The translations under genes and the position numbers were made by a program. From Methanosarcinales archaeon (GTDB lineage Archaea > Halobacteriota > Methanosarcinia > Methanosarcinales > Methanogasteraceae), in contig JAUWCK010000047.1 in the NCBI GenBank assembly GCA_030609345.1, positions 1-7,609 on the forward strand: DNA of 7,609 nucleotides, read 5' to 3'. A model generated the notes under the pieces. It worked only from the letters and a program-made list of their open reading frames with translations. It did not search any database and was not told the origin of the DNA. Positions 1 through 4,833 of this stretch are shown here, in pieces. Within the stretch, counting starts at the first letter, position 1. Each line of letters begins with the position of its first letter.

Positions 1-773
1 CTGACAAGCGTCTTTACAGGTACACTGAGCGCATCATCGATGCCGCCTGCTCCCATTGTCAGTGCCTCGCCGCTGCCAAGAAACCGCAGTATATCAAAAG
101 CAGTGACGATTCCGAGCAGGATATCGTTCTTGACGACCGGAAGGCGTCTGAATCCGTTATCGATCATCAGTTTACCGACAGTCCCGATTGGAGCATCCGG
201 TTCAACAGTCACCACATTCGTTGACATGTAATCGGCTATACTGGCGCCGATCTTGATGCTTGCGACCAGTTGCATGAAATCCTGTTCGGTCACGATTCCT
301 GAGACGCGCTCATCCTTGTCCATGATCGGCAGGTATCCGACGTTCGCATCTTTCATTAGTTTCAGAGCGTCCTCGATCGAGGAGTCTGTGTGCAGGTATG
401 CAACATCGGTCTCCATGATCTCGCGTACCTCCTCGTTGACCGCAGCCAGTATGTTGCCATCGAACCGGTTGGTGACAAGAGAATGCCTCGGTCCGCCGCA
501 CAGAAAATCAACGATGTCCCTGCATACGATAATGCCTCTTAATTGCTGCGTGCCTGCATCAGCGATCGGGATTCTTCTGAATCCATGATTCAGCATCGTT
601 TTGACGGTGCTCATGATCGTTGTGGTCGGCGGAACCGTCACAACGTCCTCTGTCGCTATTGCAAGTATGTCGCCGTGGTGTATAGCGGCATGTGCATTAA
701 TTTTATCGCCGCCTCGATCCAGTGCGCCTCCAACCATCGTTATGCGCGGTTTCGTTGTTTGTTGTCTTTTCAT
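1..773 (-). CDS. Multi-CBS-domain protein, N-terminal part (runs off left edge)
   Basis: I translated this frame from the reverse complement; it stays open from the ATG at 773 to the window edge, 257 residues. Three CBS units are visible at about residues 37-93, 117-172 and 180-233. Each has the family pattern of a threonine/valine-rich first strand, an 'A..LM' helix, a 'G(F/Y)..(I/L)P(I/V)' strand and a 'GI(V/I)...D' turn (GFRRIPI 64-70, GYLPI 146-150, GFRRLPV 207-213). The text after residue 248 looks like the start of a fourth. CBS pairs bind adenosine nucleotides (AMP, ATP, SAM) and usually sense energy state. No enzyme or DNA-binding domain is seen before the CBS units, so this may be a stand-alone sensor; the missing C-terminus could change that. 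An in-frame ATG at 803 exists, but 773 is preferred: GGTGA lies 4 nt upstream of it and the TATA-like box at 819-824 predicts transcription starting inside 803. Fold certain, ligand and partner unknown. Confidence 0.9.
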   Translation of the reverse strand, partial: MKRQQTTKPRITMVGGALDRGGDKINAHAAIHHGDILAIATEDVVTVPPTTTIMSTVKTMLNHGFRRIPIADAGTQQLRGIIVCRDIVDFLCGGPRHSLVTNRFDGNILAAVNEEVREIMETDVAYLHTDSSIEDALKLMKDANVGYLPIMDKDERVSGIVTEQDFMQLVASIKIGASIADYMSTNVVTVEPDAPIGTVGKLMIDNGFRRLPVVKNDILLGIVTAFDILRFLGSGEALTMGAGGIDDALSVPVKTLV

Positions 774-780
774 TACATCA

Positions 781-891
781 CCAATCAAATCACGTGTGAT
801 CATGATTGTCGCGGTGCATTTAAAGCTTACTACCCTTGTACCACCAATCACCTCTTACAGGTCATGCAGTGTGTGGTAAGATGTCCAATCA
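781..891 (-). repeat. Three TGATTGG direct repeats upstream of the CBS gene
   Basis: Read on the CBS sense strand, TGATTGG occurs at 891-885, 850-844 and 787-781, the last 7 nt ahead of the start codon. Further ATTGG copies in the opposite orientation sit at 901, 910 and 981. Three identical 7-mers in about 110 bases of a promoter region is more than expected by chance, and they could be operator sites for a regulator. No binding protein can be named. Confidence 0.5.
819..824 (-). promoter_or_regulatory. TATA-like box of the CBS gene
   Basis: A TTTAAA element lies 46-51 nt upstream of the ATG at 773. Archaeal transcription usually begins about 25 nt downstream of the box, which predicts a start near 796 and a leader of roughly 23 nt carrying the GGTGA site. 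A second TTTAAA at 892-897 sits in the loop of an inverted repeat and is an alternative. Prediction only. Confidence 0.45.
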
Positions 892-907
892 TTTAAAGGT
901 ATTGGAC
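883..907. repeat. Inverted repeat GTCCAAT-N11-ATTGGAC
   Basis: Perfect 7-base arms at 883-889 and 901-907 enclose 11 bases that include TTTAAA at 892-897. The left arm overlaps the most distal TGATTGG repeat, so it may be a dyad version of the same site. It could be a transcription factor site over a TATA box or a weak hairpin. The function is inferred. Confidence 0.4.
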
Positions 908-1037
908 GGATTGGGCACGTTTTGTTAATTTCCTCTGGTCGGTTGAAAAACATGACGCAAATCCTGCAAACACTGGTACGATTGGACTTCCGGAATCAGT
1001 GAAATCGATGTTGATGGCTTCGCCGCTGCTGTCGCAG

Positions 1038-1089
1038 TCAGTGGCTAAAAGTTTTATTTACCACTGATTAATATAGATTACGCAGATTA
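1038..1089. repeat. TCAGTGG/CCACTGA inverted repeat followed by GATTA repeats
   Basis: Arms TCAGTGG (1038-1044) and CCACTGA (1061-1067) enclose an AT-rich 16-base spacer with a TATA-like TTTATTTA. GATTA then occurs at 1066, 1076 and 1085, spaced 10 and 9 bases, about one helical turn. The right half resembles the dispersed CACTGATTAACACAGATTA-type non-coding repeats I remember from many environmental archaeal and bacterial genomes. Whether it is such a repeat copy or a regulator site cannot be decided from one copy. Confidence 0.35.
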
Positions 1090-1228
1090 ACGGTGTAAAT
1101 GGCTTTTTAGATCAATAGTGCTACATTCTGGCAGTTGTGCTTACATAAGACAATCCGGCGTTCCCAGAAAATAATAAAATTCAAGTCTCACACTGCCAAC
1201 ACCAACATCTATATCAGTGTAACATAGA

Positions 1229-2014
1229 GTGGAAGACCGCCATGGTTTGGAAGGAGGTACCCGGATCAAGCAGATTGCACTGATCACAGATGATTTCTCG
1301 CTGTACCAATCGGTCATCTCTGAGATACGGTCGAGAAATCTCAAGATTGCGACGTTTCGAGTCGGTGAAGAGATACCGGTACATATCGGAGTTGTGATCA
1401 CCACTGAGCCAGAGACCGGCGCGATCGACTTCGATCCTGATCACGTCGTTATAGCAGGTCCCGCGGAGCGTGCCGATACGGTCGTGGATCGTGCGATTAT
1501 GAAACTGCGGGATATCAAAGACGTTAGTATCATCATAGGGATCGATCCTGGTGAGCGCACAGGCGTTGCTGTGCTCGCTGAAACTGCAGTGGTCTCTACC
1601 CACTGCGTCCCGATGGCGGATGTCTACCAGACCGTGCTTCGAATCGTGGAGTCCGTGCATCCAGGGCACGTGATCATCCGCGTCGGACATGGAGCACGGC
1701 TGATCAGAACCCAGATTGTCAATTCGCTGACCAAACTCGGAGCGCACATAGAACTGGTGGATGAGACCGGAACCACGCCGGCAAAGGGCAGGGATGCCGA
1801 TATACGTGCAGCAATCAGAATCGCACATCTGAAAGGCACGCCGATTGGGAAAAAGTTCATAACCCCGTCGATTGGCGAGATTCGGTCGATTCAGGATCAG
1901 AGCAGGGAGAAAACAGGGGGCGAACTGACGATCTCACGTGCTCTTGCCGAAAAGGTTGCTACCGGTGAATTGGTCCTTGAAGATGCGATTTTGATACAGA
2001 AAGGAGAGAAATGA
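1229..2014 (+). CDS. YqgF/RuvC-like RNase H-fold protein
   Basis: Numbering from GTG 1229 (261 residues), the second half carries an ordered set of motifs like those of YqgF/RuvX nucleases. GIDPGERTG at 104-112 gives the first acidic residue (D106) and the glycine turn, VIIRVG at 148-153 the second strand, VDETGTT at 177-183 stands where YqgF has 'DERlTT', and RDADIRAA at 188-195 gives the last acidic residue before a helix. The first 100 residues form a separate alpha/beta domain I cannot name. YqgF-fold proteins act on structured DNA or RNA; here the substrate is unknown, and DET instead of DER leaves activity open. The start is uncertain: no ribosome site precedes GTG 1229, but AAGGAGGT at 1251-1258 lies 6 nt before an ATC (1265), from which the protein begins IKQIALIT, a natural first strand (249 residues). 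It ends 91 nt before the GTPase ATG. Confidence 0.8.
   Translation: MEDRHGLEGGTRIKQIALITDDFSLYQSVISEIRSRNLKIATFRVGEEIPVHIGVVITTEPETGAIDFDPDHVVIAGPAERADTVVDRAIMKLRDIKDVSIIIGIDPGERTGVAVLAETAVVSTHCVPMADVYQTVLRIVESVHPGHVIIRVGHGARLIRTQIVNSLTKLGAHIELVDETGTTPAKGRDADIRAAIRIAHLKGTPIGKKFITPSIGEIRSIQDQSREKTGGELTISRALAEKVATGELVLEDAILIQKGEK
1251..1258 (+). promoter_or_regulatory. Strong Shine-Dalgarno inside the annotated 5' end
   Basis: AAGGAGGT is the best ribosome site in the window. The only in-frame codon at proper distance is ATC at 1265. The nearest ATG (1242) is out of frame and upstream of the site; it opens only a 13-codon frame. Either initiation is at a non-standard codon, or ATC replaces an ATG by mutation or sequencing error. 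Confidence 0.6.
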
Positions 2015-2045
2015 AACCTTGACAAACACATCTGTCCGACAAAAC

Positions 2046-2051
2046 TTTATA
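2046..2051 (+). promoter_or_regulatory. TATA-like box of the GTPase-DUF2073 unit
   Basis: AAAACTTTATA at 2041-2051 is an A-rich recognition stretch plus TATA element, which predicts transcription from about 2075 and a leader of about 30 nt to the ATG at 2106. A small palindrome, TTAC-G-GTAA at 2070-2078, lies on the predicted start. This suggests the pair has its own promoter as well as any read-through from upstream. Confidence 0.5.
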
Positions 2052-2105
2052 GCGACGAATGGTTAACTATTACGGTAACAATATACGTAATCACGGTGGT
2101 TGCAA

Positions 2106-2744
2106 ATGGGCATAATAAAAAAGATCAGAAAGAATCTCTCTTCGGCGTTTAATAAGATATTCAAGCGTGGAAAGATACGCAGGATCGGCATATACGGTCC
2201 TCCGAACGCTGGCAAGACCACGCTTGCGAACAGGATCGTGCGGGACTTTACAGGGGATGTGGTCGGCTCGGTCTCTGATATTCCGCACGAGACGAGAAGG
2301 GCGCACCGCAGGGAAGGTGTAACCATCGAGTCAAACGGTGCTTCCATCACGCTGGATATCGTGGACACTCCAGGGCTTGCGACAAAGATCGATTTTCAGG
2401 ATTTCATGGCAAAGGGACTTTCCGAGGACGAATCGAGGCGGCGGGCAAAGGAAGCCACTGAAGGGGTGATCGAGGCAGTAAGATGGCTCGACGATCTCGA
2501 AGGCGTGATCCTGGTGATGGATGCGACCGAAGACCCGTTCACACAGGTAAACGTCACTGTGATCGGCAATATGGAGGCGCGCAAGCTCCCGCTCCTGATC
2601 GCTGCAAACAAGATCGATCTCGACAATTCTGCACCCTCCCGCATCAAGAGCGCATTCCCGCAGCATCCGATGGTGCCGATCTCTGCGCTTAATGGCGACA
2701 ACGTCGATGTCCTGTACGAGAAGATCGCAGAACATTTCGGGTGA
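2106..2744 (+). CDS. Era-like GTP-binding protein (G domain only)
   Basis: All diagnostic motifs of a TRAFAC GTPase are present in 212 residues: G1 GPPNAGKT at 31-38, G3 DTPG at 87-90, G4 NKID at 168-171 and G5 SAL at 193-195. G2 is probably the threonine at about 63 or 73. It should bind and hydrolyse GTP. It stops after the G domain, so it lacks the C-terminal KH RNA-binding domain of true bacterial Era (about 300 residues); hence Era-like, not Era. The first 26 residues are strongly basic and amphipathic, which may give membrane or RNA contact. ATG 2106 is chosen over the in-frame TTG at 2100 because GGTGGT at 2095-2100 is 5 nt upstream of it. Its stop lies 5 nt before the DUF2073 ATG, and this adjacency is common in euryarchaea, so a joint role (perhaps ribosome-linked, inferred) is likely. 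Confidence 0.93.
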   Translation: MGIIKKIRKNLSSAFNKIFKRGKIRRIGIYGPPNAGKTTLANRIVRDFTGDVVGSVSDIPHETRRAHRREGVTIESNGASITLDIVDTPGLATKIDFQDFMAKGLSEDESRRRAKEATEGVIEAVRWLDDLEGVILVMDATEDPFTQVNVTVIGNMEARKLPLLIAANKIDLDNSAPSRIKSAFPQHPMVPISALNGDNVDVLYEKIAEHFG

Positions 2745-2749
2745 TTTCG

Positions 2750-3109
2750 ATGAAAGGCATACAGATGGATCTGATCTCATCGGATAAACTCGATCGGCTC
2801 ACATCGGTTGAGAAGATCCGCATGATCCTTGATGGCGTGGAGAGCGGAAAGATCATCGTCCTTGAGAGGGGGCTAACTCCGCAGGAGGAGACGAAGCTAA
2901 TCGAGGCGACGATGACTAAAATAACCCCTGGCGAGTTTGCTGGCATCGAGATCGAGAGCTATCCCGGAGCTGTGCATCAATCATGGTTTGACAAACTGCT
3001 CAAGAAGCCGATCGACCGAGCCCGCTTGACCGTGATAGGACCTGCCGACCAACTGAAGATGCTGAGGCGGGACCGGGACGTGATCAGCGCGATGGTCTCT
3101 GCGAGGTGA
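2750..3109 (+). CDS. DUF2073 family protein
   Basis: A small soluble protein of 119 residues, matching what I recall of DUF2073: an N-terminal 'G.QMDLISS..L....S.EKIR.ILD' helix region (about 3-28), a 'GKIIVLE.GL.P.EE..LIE.TM..I' segment (about 33-59), a central 'F.GIEIESYP' strand and a C-terminal 'LTVIGPADQLK' segment (about 93-103). Function is unknown. It is regularly coupled to the Era-like GTPase, so it may be an effector or partner of it. ATG 2750 is preferred to GTG 2741: GGTGA at 2740-2744, which contains the GTPase stop, is 5 nt upstream and gives translational coupling. In relatives I recall a zinc-ribbon gene following this pair; none follows here, where sequence turns AT-rich within 70 bases. 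Confidence 0.88.
   Translation: MKGIQMDLISSDKLDRLTSVEKIRMILDGVESGKIIVLERGLTPQEETKLIEATMTKITPGEFAGIEIESYPGAVHQSWFDKLLKKPIDRARLTVIGPADQLKMLRRDRDVISAMVSAR
3098..3106 (+). repeat. Direct repeat TCTGCGAGG, left copy (island border?)
   Basis: A 9-base word that forms the last codons of DUF2073 and recurs at 4736-4744, just beyond the AT-rich island. It could be a target duplication or short recombination site. Chance recurrence of a 9-mer between two flanks of this size is perhaps 1 in 20, so this is weak. Confidence 0.25.
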
Positions 3110-3209
3110 GGGTTGTGTGTGAGAGTGTGGGCGCGGGGGTTTGGAGGTACTGCGTTGGGCAAGTACCATCTGAAAAAGAGATTAAACTATTTAGAGGACT
3201 GTGATAAGC

Positions 3210-4176
3210 ATGGATAAAATTCAATTTGACAAAGCATATTATATCAAAGTAGGAGTGAGAGGAGTTTGGGAAGAAGATAGTATAAAACAACGGCAAAATT
3301 AGAATTAGGTGGGGTGACACCAAATTAGAGGATATTCAAAAGGGTAATTGGGATAAAATCAAAAACGAGATTCAAGAAGATTTTAGAGCTAGAAATAAAG
3401 CGAGTGGATATGCACAAGATTTTAATGCTTTAAAAAATATTTGTGATGCTGGCAGCAATACGGTTTTCGTCACTTTTTATAACTCTAAATTCTGGTGGTG
3501 CAGGGTCAAAGATGAGATGGGAAAGGATAGAATTAAGGAAGATGGAACCTCTAAATACCGTGAGGTGGCTGGAAAGTGGAGTGATCAAGATATAGTTGAG
3601 AAAGTGCTCTTATCAAACCAAATTCCCGGCAACTTGTCTAAATTACAAAGGTACCCTGCAACATGTTGTAAGGTGGTAGGAATAGATCACTTGAGACGTT
3701 TGATAAATGCAGAACACAGTCCTGAATACAAATCCATTTCAGAGGCTAAAAAAGAACTAATATCAAGGGTTGGAGCTGGAATAAAATTATTACATTGGAA
3801 AGACTTTGAAATTTTGGTGGATTTGGTTTTCCGTCAAGCAGGATGGAGAAGGGCAAGTGTTCTCGGGGAAACAATGAAATTTTTTGATTTATTGCTTGAA
3901 GAACCGATAACTAATGATCGATATGGAGTTCAAATAAAAGCTGAAACCTCAAGAAAGGAATTTGAAGATTATGCAGAGCGTTTTACCAATGGTGAATTCG
4001 GTAAATTCAGGAGACTTTATTTTGTAGTTCATTCAACCGATGATAAAAAATCATCAGGGGATCACGGTGATTGGGACGAAGGTTATAAAAAAGTGGAACT
4101 CATTTTTGCAGACGAACTGGCAAAAATGGTAGTAGACGGAGGTTTGGTCGATTGGCTGATGGAAAAAATTCAATAA
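3210..4176 (+). pseudogene. Mrr-like PD-(D/E)XK restriction endonuclease family gene, frameshifted
   Basis: Two frames together make one protein. ATG 3210 opens 30 codons ending at TAG 3300-3302; the frame one base later is open from 3286 to the TAA at 4174-4176. Dropping one A from the run 3284-3287 joins them into 321 residues with a natural junction (...WEEDSI-NNGKIRIRWG...). The N-terminal part is a tryptophan-rich domain (about 8-105, with WEED, NWD and FWWC). The C-terminal part is a PD-(D/E)XK domain: HWKDFE at 195-200 (E200), D226 in KFFDLLL, and QIK at 241-243, followed by a YFVVHS strand and VDWL near the end. This layout matches bacterial proteins annotated as restriction endonucleases; target unknown, no methylase nearby. 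The downstream ATG 3517 would give only 219 residues, with the nuclease domain intact. The frameshift may be true decay, slippage or a sequence error. Start near 3210 fits a TATA-like TTAAACTAT 25 nt upstream. AT-rich. Confidence 0.75.
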
Positions 4177-4189
4177 CGTAAAACGTTAT
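4173..4189. promoter_or_regulatory. Candidate hicBA operator/promoter, inverted repeat ATAACGT-AAA-ACGTTAT
   Basis: Perfect 7-base arms at 4173-4179 and 4183-4189 with a 3-base spacer. The left arm contains the stop codon of the nuclease gene and the right arm runs into a TATA-like GTTATAC (4186-4192), which predicts transcription from about 4214. Two more ACGT words follow at 4195 and 4204. An operator overlapping the TATA box is the standard way an archaeal repressor blocks a promoter. An AATATAT at 4216-4222 is a second possible TATA box but would give a nearly leaderless start. Confidence 0.5.
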
Positions 4190-4241
4190 ACAAAACGTCT
4201 TTAACGTCCATGTCCAATATATCCAACTGGAGGCATTCCAA

Positions 4242-4463
4242 ATGAAAAACTTGCATCTACCAATAATCATCGAGATGGATGAGGATGGGTATTACATCGT
4301 AAGCTGTCCGCTATTCAAAGGTTGCCATTCCTACGGCGAAACTATAGATGAGGCGTTGAAAAATATAAGAGAAGTTATAGATATATGCCTCGAGGAGACA
4401 AAGGTCAAGGAACTGAACAAGTTTGTGGGATTCAGGGAACTGCAAGTGGTCCAGAATGCCTAA
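4242..4463 (+). CDS. hicB: HicB-type antitoxin (short form)
   Basis: A 73-residue HicB fold protein. The N-terminal strand LPIIIEMDEDGYYIVSCP, the 'GC.S.G.T..EAL.NI.E' segment at about 27-44 and the following acidic helix are the family signature, a partial RNase H-like fold that lacks nuclease residues. HicB binds and neutralises HicA. It is shorter than many HicB proteins and shows no C-terminal helix-turn-helix or ribbon-helix-helix, so how it would bind its operator is unclear. GGAGG at 4229-4233, 8 nt before the ATG, supports the start. The order is antitoxin first, the reverse of the E. coli hicAB locus but frequent elsewhere. Its last 8 bases overlap the hicA start, so the two are translated in a coupled way. 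Confidence 0.9.
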   Translation: MKNLHLPIIIEMDEDGYYIVSCPLFKGCHSYGETIDEALKNIREVIDICLEETKVKELNKFVGFRELQVVQNA

Positions 4464-4701
4464 ACTTCCTGTAATTAAAGGTAGAGAACTTGTAAAGTGT
4501 TTGGAATCTGCTGGATTTAGGGTTACCAGAATAAAAGGTTCTCATGTGAGATTGAGATCGGGAGATGGACGGGTAACAACTGTTCCGGTGCATGGAAACA
4601 AGGACATACCCAAAGGACTTATGCGTAAAATAATCAGAGAAGACTTGGAAATAAGTTTAGAAGAATTTTTAGAGTTGTACTCAAGGTATATAGGAAGATG
4701 A
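4456..4701 (+). CDS. hicA: HicA-type mRNA interferase toxin
   Basis: An 81-residue HicA protein. 'VIKGRELVKCLESAGF' near the N-terminus, then KGSH at 27-30 with the catalytic histidine H30, 'TVPVHGNKDIPKGLMRKI' at 42-59 and 'I..EEFLEL' near the end reproduce the dsRBD-like family pattern. HicA cleaves mRNA independently of translation start and arrests growth unless held by HicB. It is a little longer at the C-terminus than the roughly 60-residue minimal form but otherwise complete, and the active histidine is kept, so it is probably functional. The ATG at 4456 overlaps the hicB stop by 8 bases; an in-frame GTG at 4423 would add 11 unrelated residues and is not favoured. Base composition matches the AT-rich island. 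Confidence 0.92.
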   Translation: MPKLPVIKGRELVKCLESAGFRVTRIKGSHVRLRSGDGRVTTVPVHGNKDIPKGLMRKIIREDLEISLEEFLELYSRYIGR

Positions 4702-4735
4702 GAGAACGATCAGCCGCCTGTATCGATCTGACTTT

Positions 4736-4744
4736 TCTGCGAGG
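4736..4744 (+). repeat. Direct repeat TCTGCGAGG, right copy (island border?)
   Basis: Second copy of the 9-base word at 3098-3106, 35 bases after the hicA stop and at the point where base composition returns to the level of the flanking genes. See the left copy for the caution about chance. Confidence 0.25.
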
Positions 4745-4780
4745 CGGTCTTGTGGTTGGGTCATTGTTTGTGCGCAATCC

Positions 4781-4793
4781 TTCGAGTGTTTTT
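4781..4793 (-). other. 13-base shared 3' element AAAAACACTCGAA (copy 1)
   Basis: On the minus strand this word starts exactly 22 nt after the TGA of the DsbD-like gene (4818-4816). The identical 13-mer lies exactly 22 nt after the TGA of the permease gene. It may mark transcript ends or 3' processing. On the plus strand it ends in T5 and could help end rightward hicBA transcripts. Confidence 0.4.
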
Positions 4794-4800
4794 GGCATAT

Positions 4801-4833
4801 ACGTTTGGCGCCCGCTCAAATCACGCCAAACGT
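4801..4833. terminator. Hairpin over the stop codon of the DsbD-like gene
   Basis: Perfect 10-base arms ACGTTTGGCG (4801-4810) and CGCCAAACGT (4824-4833) enclose a 13-base loop that contains the TGA stop (4816-4818). It lies between convergent genes and could shield or end transcripts from both sides. No T-run follows on either strand directly, so it is not a bacterial-type terminator; call it a 3'-end hairpin. Confidence 0.4.

Larger units (their letters stand above)
774..1228. other. 455-base gene-free stretch between divergent genes
   Basis: I find no convincing gene here. It holds the CBS promoter (819-824), the TGATTGG repeats (781-891), an ATCAC-GT-GTGAT dyad at 789-800 near the predicted CBS transcription start, the inverted repeat at 883-907, a second inverted repeat with GATTA repeats at 1038-1089, and two possible TATA elements for the rightward gene (AATAATAAAA near 1168-1177 and CTATAT near 1209-1214). 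The spacing is long for an archaeal divergent promoter, so an unrecognised small RNA cannot be excluded, but I see no tRNA, rRNA or box C/D pattern. Confidence 0.6.

Noticed and set aside
953..1048. A 30-residue open stretch on the plus strand ending KSCKHWYDWTSGISEIDVDGFAAAVAVSG-like text
   Set aside because: It reads protein-like but has a stop immediately upstream and no start codon. It might be a decayed gene end, but there is no second piece to support that.
1214..1828. Long 204-codon frame on the minus strand over the YqgF-like gene
   Set aside because: Antisense shadow: its composition is histidine, cysteine and aspartate rich with no domain, while the plus-strand frame has clear motifs.
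3115..3204. A 29-codon frame from GTG 3115 between DUF2073 and the nuclease
   Set aside because: Low-complexity G-rich composition, no ribosome site and no recognisable motif.
4714..4747. CCGCCT/AGGCGG inverted repeat after hicA as a terminator
   Set aside because: Only 6 paired bases around a 22-base loop and no T-run directly after it.
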